A program made the position numbers and the translations under genes. Under the pieces are notes generated by a model, which worked only from the letters and a program-made list of their open reading frames with translations, did not search any database and was not told the DNA's origin. A stretch of 17,833 bases of DNA from Thermus_A sp040290245 (GTDB lineage Bacteria > Deinococcota > Deinococci > Deinococcales > Thermaceae): positions 1 through 17,833 of the forward strand of contig NZ_PSMQ01000033.1 in assembly GCF_040290245.1 (NCBI RefSeq). Reading direction: 5' to 3'. The number at the start of each line of letters is the position of its first letter. Positions within the stretch are counted from its first letter, which is position 1. Of the stretch, positions 7,215 through 13,357 are shown in pieces.

Positions 7215-7340
7215 NNNNNNNNNNNNNNNNNNNNNNNNNNNNNNNNNNNNNNNNNNNNNNNNNNNNNNNNNNNNNNNNNNNNNNNNNNNNNNNNNNNNNN
7301 NNNNNNNNNNNNNNNNNNNNNNNNNNNNNNNNNNNNNNNN
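7215..7340. other. Assembly gap (126 N)
   Basis: A run of 126 undetermined bases. It must hold the 5' end of the cysteine synthase gene (minus strand), the first few codons of slyD (plus strand) and their divergent promoters. The true length may differ from 126. Confidence 0.98.
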
Positions 7341-7783
7341 GACAAGGTGGTCACCATCCGGTACACCCTCGAGGTGGGGGGGGGGTCCTGGACCAGGGGG
7401 AGCTTTCCTACCTCCACGGGCATCGGAACATCATCCAGGGCCTCGAGGAGGCCCTGGATGGGCACGAGGAGGGGGAGGTGGTGCAGGCCCAGGTGGCCCC
7501 GGAGAAGGGCTACGGTCCCCACGACCCCGAGGGGGTCCAGGTGGTGCCCCTTTCCGCCTTCCCCGAGGATGCGGAGGTGGTCCCCGGGGCCCAGTTCTAC
7601 GCCCAGGACATGGAGGGGAACCCCATGCCCCTCACCGTGGTGGCGGTGGAGGGGGAGGAGGTCACCATCGACTTCAACCACCCCTTGGCCGGGAAGACCC
7701 TGGATTTTGAGGTGGAGATCCTCAAGGTCCGGCCCGCCACGCCGGAAGAACTCGAGCACGGCCACGTGCACGAGGGCGAATAA
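7341..7783 (+). pseudogene. slyD: SlyD-type FKBP peptidyl-prolyl isomerase, frameshifted, 5' end in gap
   Basis: SlyD is a cytosolic prolyl cis-trans isomerase and chaperone with an FKBP domain and an inserted IF chaperone domain. The 5' part (7341-7375) reads DKVVTIRYTLEV. The rest, in another frame, reads VLDQGELSYLHGHRN..., then EKGYGPHDPEGVQVVPLSAF (IF domain), FNHPLAGKTLDFEVEILKV (end of the FKBP domain) and a short His-containing tail, HGHVHEGE. The two halves are out of phase at a run of ten G at 7376-7385; eight or eleven G would restore the frame. Because the tract lies beside an assembly gap, a sequencing error is likelier than a real lesion. Only a few N-terminal residues are missing. 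Total length would be near the 149 or so residues of Thermus SlyD. Confidence 0.85.
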
Positions 7784-7794
7784 CCCTAACTTGG

Positions 7795-7830
7795 AAATCC
7801 GCGGGGAGCTCCCCGCGGATTTGACTTTTT
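7795..7830 (+). terminator. Intrinsic terminator after slyD
   Basis: A perfect 12-bp stem, AAATCCGCGGGG / CCCCGCGGATTT, with loop AGCT, followed by GACTTTTT. It lies 11 bases after the slyD stop. The stem end and tail overlap the -35 box of the cold-shock promoter. Confidence 0.88.
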
Positions 7831-7849
7831 CAAAGCGCCGTGCTAGGCT
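7821..7849 (+). promoter_or_regulatory. Promoter of the cold-shock gene
   Basis: TTGACT (7821-7826), a 17-base spacer, then TAGGCT (7844-7849). Start of transcription is expected near 7856, giving a leader of about 43 bases. The leader contains a possible small hairpin (CCCT-GGG / CCC-AGGG, loop AAAA) and the ribosome-binding site AAAGGAG before the ATG. Confidence 0.72.
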
Positions 7850-7898
7850 TAGGTGTCCCTGGGAAAACCCAAAGGGTTTAGGGGATTAAAGGAGCAGC

Positions 7899-8105
7899 AT
7901 GAAGAAGGGTACCGTCAAGTGGTTTAACGCGGAAAAAGGCTACGGGTTCATCCAGCAGGAAGAAGGTCCGGACGTGTTCGTGCACTTCACGGCCATCCAG
8001 GCCGAGGGGTTTAGGACCCTGAACGAGGGCGACCGGGTGGAGTTTGAGGTGGAGCCCGGCCGGGGCGGCAAGGGCCCCCAGGCCAAGAACGTGCGCGTGC
8101 TTTAA
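7899..8105 (+). CDS. Cold-shock domain protein (Csp)
   Basis: A 68-residue single cold-shock domain protein that binds single-stranded RNA and DNA and acts as an RNA chaperone. It opens MKKGTVKWFNAEKGYGFI with RNP1 (KGYGFI) and RNP2 (VFVHF), and ends QAKNVRVL. The basic GRGGKG stretch near residues 54-59 lies in the last loop. Length is normal. The strong ribosome-binding site AAAGGAG is 4 bases before the ATG. It has its own promoter and a strong terminator, so it is a single-gene unit. Thermus has more than one csp paralogue, so I give no number. Confidence 0.96.
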   Translation: MKKGTVKWFNAEKGYGFIQQEEGPDVFVHFTAIQAEGFRTLNEGDRVEFEVEPGRGGKGPQAKNVRVL

Positions 8106-8117
8106 GCTTGCGAGAAC

Positions 8118-8148
8118 CGCGCCCCCCGGTCGGGGGGCGCGTTTTTGT
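8118..8148 (+). terminator. Intrinsic terminator after the cold-shock gene
   Basis: A 10-bp GC stem, CGCGCCCCCC / GGGGGGCGCG, loop GGTC, followed by TTTTT. It starts 12 bases after the csp stop. The tail runs into the -35 box of the surE promoter. Confidence 0.93.
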
Positions 8149-8176
8149 TGAAGCCAGGCCGCCTGTGGCGTAGGGT
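8148..8176 (+). promoter_or_regulatory. Promoter of surE, leaderless type
   Basis: TTGAAG (8148-8153), a 17-base spacer, TAGGGT (8171-8176). The GTG start of surE comes 6 bases after the -10 box, so transcription would begin at or next to the start codon. The AAGG between them could still act as a weak ribosome-binding site if transcription starts earlier. Confidence 0.65.
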
Positions 8177-8182
8177 AAGGGC

Positions 8183-8947
8183 GTGCGCATCCTGGTGACG
8201 AACGACGACGGCATTTTTTCCCCGGGCATCAAGGCCCTGGGCCTGGCCATGCGGGCTTTGGGGGAGGTGGCGGTGGTGGCCCCGGATGTGGAGCAATCCG
8301 CGGTGGGCCATGGCATCACCGTCCGGCGCCCCTTGCGTTTTAAACACACCGCCAGCGCTGGGTTTGGAGAGGTCCCCGCTTACCGGGTGGACGGGACCCC
8401 GGCGGACTGCGTGGTCCTTGGGGTTCATCTTCTAGGCCGGCCCGACCTTCTGGTCTCGGGCATCAACATCGGGGTGAACCTGGGCCTGGACCTCACCCAT
8501 TCGGGAACGGTGGCGGCGGCCTTAGAGGGCACCTCCTTAGGCATTCCCTCCATCGCCTTCAGTCTGGACACCTCCGCGGAGGAGCTCGGCTTTGAGGAGG
8601 CGGCCCAGACGGCGGTGGCCATCGCCCGCTTCGTTTTGGAGAAGGGCCTTCCCCCAGGGACGCTCCTTAACGTGAACTTTCCCGCGACTAGGCCCAAAGG
8701 GCTTCGGGTCACCCGGCTTTCCACCCATCACTACGAGGATACCGTGGTGGAGCGCCTGGACCCGGAGGGGCGGCCCTACTACTGGATTGCGGGCAGGCCG
8801 GTGGGGGAGGAGGAGGAGGGGACGGACCTCTGGGCCGTGCGCCAGGGGTATGTGTCCGTGACCCCAGTCAGCCTGGACTTCACCGACTATGCGTTTAAGG
8901 CCCGCCTCGAGGGCCTACTCCAGGACCACCGGCTCCCCCTCCCTTAG
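8183..8947 (+). CDS. surE: SurE, 5'/3'-nucleotidase (survival protein)
   Basis: A 254-residue metal-dependent phosphatase acting on nucleoside monophosphates. The N-terminus MRILVTNDDGIFSPGI supplies D8 and D9; S39 in APDVEQSAVGHGIT and N95 in SGINIGVNLG complete the metal site at the same numbers as in the characterised Thermotoga enzyme. HSGTVAAALEG and the GTDLWAVRQGYVSVTPVSLD C-terminal region are typical. Length is normal. The GTG start is set by the first conserved residues. Its last 33 bases overlap the convergent SAM hydrolase gene. Confidence 0.96.
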   Translation: MRILVTNDDGIFSPGIKALGLAMRALGEVAVVAPDVEQSAVGHGITVRRPLRFKHTASAGFGEVPAYRVDGTPADCVVLGVHLLGRPDLLVSGINIGVNLGLDLTHSGTVAAALEGTSLGIPSIAFSLDTSAEELGFEEAAQTAVAIARFVLEKGLPPGTLLNVNFPATRPKGLRVTRLSTHHYEDTVVERLDPEGRPYYWIAGRPVGEEEEGTDLWAVRQGYVSVTPVSLDFTDYAFKARLEGLLQDHRLPLP

Positions 8948-9652
8948 GCCCAAGGCCTCCCGGGCGCTTCCCCGGTTTACGGCAATCTCCAAAAGCCCCG
9001 CGCTGCCCAGATAGGCGAGCGCCTCGCCAGGCGGCACTTCCGCGTAGGTCCTCCGGATGGGGATGCGCCGGCCTATTGAGCCACCCACCCTGACCCACCC
9101 ACCGGGAGGGGCCTGGGTTAGGGTGGTGATGGCGTTTCCGAAGCGGTCAAAGGTGAGGACTTCCCCCTCCCGCTCCGAAAGGGCCAGGGGAAGCCGGACC
9201 AGATCTTTTGGGTCTAGGCCGGGGCCCAGGGCCTTTGGGGGAAGGCGGAGGGCCAAGTGAGCGGCGGCGGGGGCGAAAAGGTCCCGGCCGTGGAAGGTGG
9301 CGCTCGAGGTGGGCCAGGATAGCAGAAAGGCTTCCCTTGGGGGATCTAGAAGCCAGGCCAGGGTGAAAAGCCCATTGTCTGGGCCCACGTAGATGCGTTC
9401 CCCAAAAGCGGCGATGGCCCGTCGCTCGCTCCCTACCCCGGGGTCCACCACCGCCAGGACCACCGCCCCCCTTTCCAGGAAGGGCAGGGCCTCGTAAAGG
9501 GCGTAGGCCGCCCGGCGGAGGTCCTGGGGGGGGAGGTCATGGGCCAGGTCCACCACCTCCACCCCCGGGGCCCTTCCCTTCAGGACCGCCTTCACCACAC
9601 CGGTGTAGGGGTCTTCCAGGCCGAAGTCCGAAAGGAAGTAGACCCGCCTCAT
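8915..9652 (-). CDS. S-adenosyl-L-methionine hydrolase (adenosine-forming), DUF62 family
   Basis: A 245-residue member of the SAM hydroxide adenosyltransferase family, relatives of chlorinase and fluorinase, which split SAM to adenosine and methionine with an activated water. Family motifs are SDFG (8-11), VVDLAHDLPPQDL (33-45), VVDPGVGSERR (68-78), PDNGLF (91-96), TFHGRDLFAPAAAHLA (119-134) and DRFGNAIT (169-176), followed by a C-terminal beta-barrel domain. I take ATG 9652, which overlaps the upstream TPR membrane gene as ATGA. The much longer open frame upstream is only the shadow of that gene. Physiological role in most bacteria is unclear. The ATGA overlap implies coupling to the membrane protein. 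Confidence 0.9.
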   Translation of the reverse strand: MRRVYFLSDFGLEDPYTGVVKAVLKGRAPGVEVVDLAHDLPPQDLRRAAYALYEALPFLERGAVVLAVVDPGVGSERRAIAAFGERIYVGPDNGLFTLAWLLDPPREAFLLSWPTSSATFHGRDLFAPAAAHLALRLPPKALGPGLDPKDLVRLPLALSEREGEVLTFDRFGNAITTLTQAPPGGWVRVGGSIGRRIPIRRTYAEVPPGEALAYLGSAGLLEIAVNRGSAREALGLREGEPVVLE

Positions 9653-11088
9653 AGGCGCGTCCGGAGCAGAGGCCTGGGGAGGAGGGCCACCACCACCCCG
9701 GCCACCACGAGCCCCAACCCCCCGGCCAGGACCCCCTGGGTCCTCGCCTTGACCCAGTTGAGGAAGCCTCCGACCAGAAGGAAAAGGAGCGTGGGCCCGG
9801 GGACAGCGAGGGCATAAAGGAGGGTGCTGAGGTGGGGGGAAAGGTCCTTGTATCGCTCGTGCAGAACCAAGGGGGCAAGGCCGCGGAAGAAGGGCTCGAG
9901 GAGGGCCAGGCCCAGGAAGACCACGAGGTTGGGCATCAGGCCCGGCTGGTCCAGAAGCCCCCGCAGGGCTCCGTAAAGGAAGAGGAGGAGGACCAAGGCC
10001 GGCCCCACCCAGAAGGCCTCTATCCAAGAGCCAGGATCGCCTAGGATCTGGGGAAGCCGCTTTTTAAAGCGGACCCCTAGGTACAAAAAGGCCAGGAGGC
10101 CGTAGAGGAGGTAGAAGAGGGGGAGGACCGTCTCCTTCTGGTAGGGGAGGAAGAGGGCGAGGTAGGTTCCGTGGACGAGGCGGCCTATCCAGAGGGAGAG
10201 GCCGCCTGCGAGGAGGAGGAAGAGGAAAAGGGCCAGGTAAAGCTGCCCCGGCCCTGGCAGGGGGTCTTCCACCACCTCCACCGCCCGGGTGGGTTCGATG
10301 CGGCTTTCCGCGTAGAGGACGAGGCCCAAAAAGATTAAAAGGAGGAGAAGCCAGGGCCAGGTGGCCTTTAGAAGAAGGCGGGGGAGGCTTTCCACCTGGG
10401 AAAGCTGGGCCAAGGCCGCCCCCCCTCGGGTGAGATCCCCTGCGGCGTAGTAGGAGAGGGTGAGGAGGCCCAGGGCCTCGCGGTAAAGCCCGCTTTCCAG
10501 CCTGGGGGCGAGGCCTTCCAGAAGGCGGATGGCTTCCTTTGGCTGGCCCAGGTAGAGGAGGAGCCGGGCCCGTTCCACCTGTTCCCTGGGGGTGTCGCCC
10601 AAGACGGCCAGGGCTTCTCCTGGACGGAGCAGGGCTTTGCGGATCTCGGCCAGGAGAAGCCGGGCCTCCGGGGTGGAAAGCCCCAGCAGCGCCTCCTCTT
10701 CCGCCGCCTCGAGGCGGCCAAGCTGGAACAGGGCCTGGGCCCGGATGAGCCGGGCCTCGGGGGTTGTGTCCCCCTGGAGGAGGGCCAAGGCCTGGCCGGG
10801 GCTGCCCTTTAGGAGGAGAAGCCGGGCCTGAAGCCGCGCGGCCTCAGAGCTTTGGGGGAGGGTTTGCAGCTGGGCCTCCGCCCTTTCGACCTGGCCGGTC
10901 TCCAGGTAGATCCGAGTCAGCAGAAGGCGGCTCGGCTCATGTCCTGGATCGGCCACCAGGGCGAGCTCGCAGGTGGCTTGAGCGGCTTCCAGGGCACCTT
11001 CTTCATATAGCCTCGAGCACCTTTCATAGTAGGGTCCCGCCTGGGCCAGCGCCATCCCCAGGCCAAAGACGGTCCAAATCCAGCGCAT
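9649..11088 (-). CDS. Exported TPR-repeat protein with polytopic membrane domain, CPBP-like C-terminus
   Basis: 479 residues, no close family recognised. Residues 1-17 look like a signal peptide (MRWIWTVFGLGMALAQA). Residues 20-235 are TPR-like helical repeats rich in Leu, Ala and Glu. From about 244 come several hydrophobic segments (about 244-260, 283-302, 321-338, 361-377, 385-400, 419-440, 452-470). The segment ALLEPFFRGLAPLVL near 395-409, followed by STLLYALA and NWVKARTQGVLAGG, resembles the CPBP (CAAX protease/bacteriocin-processing) pattern. However, the EExxxR motif is reduced to E398/R402 and the usual FALxH histidine is missing, so it is probably not a protease. The TPR part would lie outside the membrane. 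It is translationally coupled to the SAM hydrolase. The domain reading is by eye. Confidence 0.75.
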   Translation of the reverse strand: MRWIWTVFGLGMALAQAGPYYERCSRLYEEGALEAAQATCELALVADPGHEPSRLLLTRIYLETGQVERAEAQLQTLPQSSEAARLQARLLLLKGSPGQALALLQGDTTPEARLIRAQALFQLGRLEAAEEEALLGLSTPEARLLLAEIRKALLRPGEALAVLGDTPREQVERARLLLYLGQPKEAIRLLEGLAPRLESGLYREALGLLTLSYYAAGDLTRGGAALAQLSQVESLPRLLLKATWPWLLLLLIFLGLVLYAESRIEPTRAVEVVEDPLPGPGQLYLALFLFLLLAGGLSLWIGRLVHGTYLALFLPYQKETVLPLFYLLYGLLAFLYLGVRFKKRLPQILGDPGSWIEAFWVGPALVLLLFLYGALRGLLDQPGLMPNLVVFLGLALLEPFFRGLAPLVLHERYKDLSPHLSTLLYALAVPGPTLLFLLVGGFLNWVKARTQGVLAGGLGLVVAGVVVALLPRPLLRTRL

Positions 11089-11094
11089 GCCCCC

Positions 11095-11100
11095 AGTCTA
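11095..11100 (-). promoter_or_regulatory. Possible -10 box of the TPR membrane protein gene
   Basis: TAGACT on the minus strand ends 6 bases before the ATG at 11088, matching the leaderless spacing seen at surE and dnaE. The intervening GGGGGC could instead serve as a poor ribosome-binding site. No convincing -35 box is visible. Confidence 0.35.
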
Positions 11101-11149
11101 AGCTACGGCCTAGGAACCCAGGGGGCTTTCCCGGTATCCTTGAACTTGG

Positions 11150-11155
11150 TATGCT
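11150..11155 (+). promoter_or_regulatory. Extended -10 promoter of the exported TPR protein gene
   Basis: TGG-TATGCT forms an extended -10 box. The -35 region at 17 bases reads TTTCCC, which is poor. A GGAGG ribosome-binding site follows at about 11163-11167, before the ATG at 11174. It shares an 85-base divergent intergenic region with the TPR membrane gene. Confidence 0.5.
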
Positions 11156-11173
11156 CCTTTCCGGAGGCAAGGG

Positions 11174-11872
11174 ATGAGGAGGATCCTCTTGGCTTTTGGA
11201 CTCGCGCTCGGGCTTACCGCCTTGGCGCAGGCGGAGATCGGAAACCTTCTGGAGGGGGGCCGGTATGTGGAGGCCTACCAGCTGGGCCAGAGGCTGGCCA
11301 GCGCCGAAAGCCTGGCCCTCGCAGCCAAGGCGGCGAGTTTTTACGCCATGTACCAGGCCAAGGAGGGCGAGCGGGCTGAATGGTTCCAGAAAGCTGAGGC
11401 GGCAGCCTCCGAGGCCATTAAGAAGGACCCGGACTACCCTGAGGGCTATTTTGAACGGGCCCGGGCCCTGGGGCGGCTTTCCCAGTACAAGGGGATCCTG
11501 CAGGCCCTGGCCGAGGGGGTGGCCCCCAGGATCCGGAGCGACCTGGAAAAAACCCTCAGGCTCAAGCCCGACCACGCGGGGGCCATGGTGGCCCTGGCCC
11601 TTTGGCACTTTGAGCTGGTGCAGAAGGGCTGGTTCGTGGCGGCCACCCAGGGGGCGGACGGGTCTAAGGTGGAGCCCCTGATGAGGAGGGCCATCGAACT
11701 GGAACCCAACGTCATCATCCACCGGGTGGAGTACGCCAAGGTCCTGGCCGCCTGGGGGAAGAAGGAGGAGGCCCGAAAGCAGCTGGAGGTGGCCCTCTCC
11801 CTGCCGGCAAAGACCGCAGCCGACCGGTACGACCAGGAGCGGGCCCGGCAGGAACTGGCCAAGCTCCGCTGA
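11174..11872 (+). CDS. Exported tetratricopeptide-repeat protein
   Basis: 232 residues. The first 20 (MRRILLAFGLALGLTALAQA) form a clear signal peptide with an AQA cleavage site. The mature protein is a chain of TPR-like helix pairs: NLLEGGRYVEAYQLGQRLAS, a Pro-Asp-Tyr-Pro turn near residues 91-94, DLEKTLRLKPDHAGAMVALA, RRAIELEPNVIIHRVEYAKV and GKKEEARKQLEVALSLP. It is probably a periplasmic scaffold. No enzyme motif is seen and I cannot name a partner. The signal sequence resembles that of the divergent TPR membrane protein, which hints at a shared role or origin. A GGAGG ribosome-binding site supports the ATG start. Confidence 0.85.
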   Translation: MRRILLAFGLALGLTALAQAEIGNLLEGGRYVEAYQLGQRLASAESLALAAKAASFYAMYQAKEGERAEWFQKAEAAASEAIKKDPDYPEGYFERARALGRLSQYKGILQALAEGVAPRIRSDLEKTLRLKPDHAGAMVALALWHFELVQKGWFVAATQGADGSKVEPLMRRAIELEPNVIIHRVEYAKVLAAWGKKEEARKQLEVALSLPAKTAADRYDQERARQELAKLR

Positions 11873-11887
11873 GCCGTAAAGGTTCTC

Positions 11888-11921
11888 GAGGGGGTCGGGG
11901 GCGACACCTCCGACCCCCCTC
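11888..11921. terminator. Hairpin between convergent genes, probable bidirectional terminator
   Basis: GAGGGGGTCGG pairs with CCGACCCCCCTC (one bulged C), loop of about 11 bases. It begins 15 bases after the TPR gene stop and ends just before the ispF stop. Neither side has a T-run, so termination efficiency is uncertain. Confidence 0.5.
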
Positions 11922-11925
11922 GGCC

Positions 11926-12384
11926 TTACCCCTCCAGGAGGACCACCGCCCGGGCCTGGACGTGCCTAGGGGCCAGGCCCTCGGAGGTTTTAAAGGAAAG
12001 GCCCAGCCGGTCCTGGGGTAGACCCAGAAGGCGGGATAGGTTCTCCACCAGGGCCCCCCGGTGTGGGGAGAGCTTGGGCTGGTCCAGGGTGAGGACCAGG
12101 CTGATCTGGAGGAGCCTACCTCCTTGCTCTTCCACCAGGCGGAGGGCCTCTTTCAGAAAGAACTCGCTCCTTGCCCCTTTCCAGCGGGGGTCCGTGTCCG
12201 GAAAGAGCTGGCCGATGTCCCCCAAGCCATAGGCGGAAAGAAGGGCATCGGTGAGGGCGTGGAGTGCGGCGTCCCCGTCGGAGTGGGCCTGGGCCCCCAC
12301 GGGGCTTGGGATGGCCAGCCCGCAGAGGAAAAGCGGCCTTCCCTCGACCAGGAGGTGGCTGTCCTCGCCGTAGCCTAGGCGCAT
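11926..12384 (-). CDS. ispF: IspF, 2-C-methyl-D-erythritol 2,4-cyclodiphosphate synthase
   Basis: A 152-residue homotrimeric enzyme of the MEP isoprenoid pathway. It cyclises CDP-methylerythritol 2-phosphate to the cyclodiphosphate with release of CMP. GYGEDSH at the N-terminus gives metal ligands D8 and H10, and AHSDGDAALHALTDALL gives H42. DIGQLFPDTDPRWKGARS is the substrate loop and SFKTSEGL the C-terminal signature. Length matches the Thermus enzyme of known structure. Start ATG 12384 sits only 16 bases from the divergent HD-domain gene. No ribosome-binding site lies before it, and a -10 box (TAGAGT) ends 6 bases upstream, so the message is probably leaderless. Confidence 0.96.
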   Translation of the reverse strand: MRLGYGEDSHLLVEGRPLFLCGLAIPSPVGAQAHSDGDAALHALTDALLSAYGLGDIGQLFPDTDPRWKGARSEFFLKEALRLVEEQGGRLLQISLVLTLDQPKLSPHRGALVENLSRLLGLPQDRLGLSFKTSEGLAPRHVQARAVVLLEG

Positions 12385-12387
12385 GGC

Positions 12388-12396
12388 TATACTCTA
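12388..12396. promoter_or_regulatory. Bidirectional -10 element between ispF and the HD-domain gene
   Basis: The nine bases TATACTCTA read as -10 box TATACT on the plus strand and TAGAGT on the minus strand. The first ends 7 bases before the HD gene ATG (12401), the second 6 bases before the ispF ATG (12384). The whole divergent region is 16 bases long. The same core recurs at 13906-13914. No -35 box is convincing on either side. Confidence 0.6.
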
Positions 12397-12400
12397 AGGC

Positions 12401-12952
12401 ATGCCGAGCTTTGCCGAGGCGCTTAGCCTGATGGAGGCCTGGACGGAAGGCGAGTCCTTAAGGCGGCACATGCGGGCGGTGGAGGTGGCCATGCGGGCCT
12501 ACGCCCGCCGCTTTGGGGAGGACGAGGAGGTTTGGGCCATAGCTGGAGTCCTGCACGATATGGATTACGAAAAGTACCCTTTGGAGCACCCCTACCGGGG
12601 GGTGGAGGAGCTCAGGCGGCTGGGCTACCCGGAGGAGATCCTCGAGGCCATCCTGGCCCATGCCCGCTACACCGGGGTCCCCCGCAGGACCCTTATGGCC
12701 AAGGCCCTCTTTGCGGTGGACGAGCTTACGGGCCTCATCACCGCTGCGGTCTATGTGCGGCCGGACCGGAGCATTTTGGGCCTCGAGCTCCCAAGTCTTA
12801 AGAAAAAATTCAAGGACAAGGCCTTTGCCCGGGGCGTAGACCGTCAGGAGATTGAGGATGGGGCGCGGGAGCTTGGCCTCAGCCTGGATGAGCATATGGC
12901 CTTCGTCCTCGAGGCGATGAAGGAAGAGGCTGGGCTTCTGGGCCTGGTGTGA
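12401..12952 (+). CDS. HD-domain metal-dependent phosphohydrolase, substrate unknown
   Basis: A 183-residue predicted hydrolase of the HD superfamily. The metal-binding pattern is visible: H23 in RRHMRAVE, H52-D53 in GVLHDMDY, further His at 63 and 87 (EHPYRG, ILAHARY), and D107 in FAVDELTG. The arrangement fits the small stand-alone group of predicted HD hydrolases rather than c-di-GMP (HD-GYP) or ppGpp enzymes. The C-terminal half has a Lys-rich stretch (SLKKKFKDKAFARG) and an acidic helix. Substrate cannot be inferred. It is divergent to ispF with a 16-base gap and probably leaderless, although AAGG lies just before the ATG. Confidence 0.88.
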   Translation: MPSFAEALSLMEAWTEGESLRRHMRAVEVAMRAYARRFGEDEEVWAIAGVLHDMDYEKYPLEHPYRGVEELRRLGYPEEILEAILAHARYTGVPRRTLMAKALFAVDELTGLITAAVYVRPDRSILGLELPSLKKKFKDKAFARGVDRQEIEDGARELGLSLDEHMAFVLEAMKEEAGLLGLV

Positions 12953-13029
12953 GGGGCATGCCATCCAGATCCCTTCCGAATTGGGGTCCAGGGTGTGTCG
13001 GCCACCTTCCCTTGGGGGTTGATCTCCAA

Positions 13030-13035
13030 TAGACT
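13030..13035 (+). promoter_or_regulatory. Possible -10 box of the FUN14-like gene
   Basis: TAGACT ends 7 bases before GTG 13043, the leaderless spacing seen elsewhere in the window. The -35 region is weak (TTCCCT at 17 bases). It also supports placing the gene start at 13043 rather than 12995. The 90 bases between the HD gene stop and this start hold no other recognisable feature. Confidence 0.4.
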
Positions 13036-13042
13036 TGAGAAA

Positions 13043-13357
13043 GTGGAGGTCCTTTCGCCTTACATCGGCCAGCTCACCTTTGGGGGGCTCGCGGGGTTTG
13101 CCACCGGGTACGCCCTGAAGAAGATCGGCCGCCTTTTGGCGGTGGGGTTGGGCCTTCTCTTCGTGGCGGTTCAGCTCCTTGCCCAGGCGGGGTATGTCCA
13201 GGTGGACTGGACCCGAATCCAGAAGGACGTGGAGCCCTTCCTTAAGGACGAGGGGGTAAGGAGCTTTTGGGAAAGGCTTTTGGCCACCCTCACCCACAAC
13301 CTCCCCTTTGGGGCCAGCTTTACCGCGGGGTTTATTCTGGGCCTCAGGGCCGGATAA
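13043..13357 (+). CDS. FUN14-family small membrane protein
   Basis: 104 residues with the glycine-patterned first helix FGGLAGFATGYALKKIG (13-29) that marks the FUN14 family. A long hydrophobic helix follows (LLAVGLGLLFVAVQLLAQAGY, about 31-51), then a charged loop (WTRIQKDVEPFLKDE) and a C-terminal helix (PFGASFTAGFILGLRAG). In eukaryotes FUN14 proteins are mitochondrial outer-membrane proteins; in bacteria the function is not established. I take GTG 13043 because a -10 box precedes it. GTG 12995 would add 16 residues not typical of the family. The 3' end overlaps the convergent cyclo-ligase-like gene by 14 bases. Confidence 0.78.
   Translation: MEVLSPYIGQLTFGGLAGFATGYALKKIGRLLAVGLGLLFVAVQLLAQAGYVQVDWTRIQKDVEPFLKDEGVRSFWERLLATLTHNLPFGASFTAGFILGLRAG

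Noticed and set aside
8915..10027. 370-codon version of the SAM hydrolase with a 125-residue N-terminal extension
   Set aside because: The extension is a Pro/Gly/Arg-rich shadow of the TPR membrane gene. The family N-terminus (RRVYFLSDFG) begins right after ATG 9652, which overlaps the upstream stop as ATGA.
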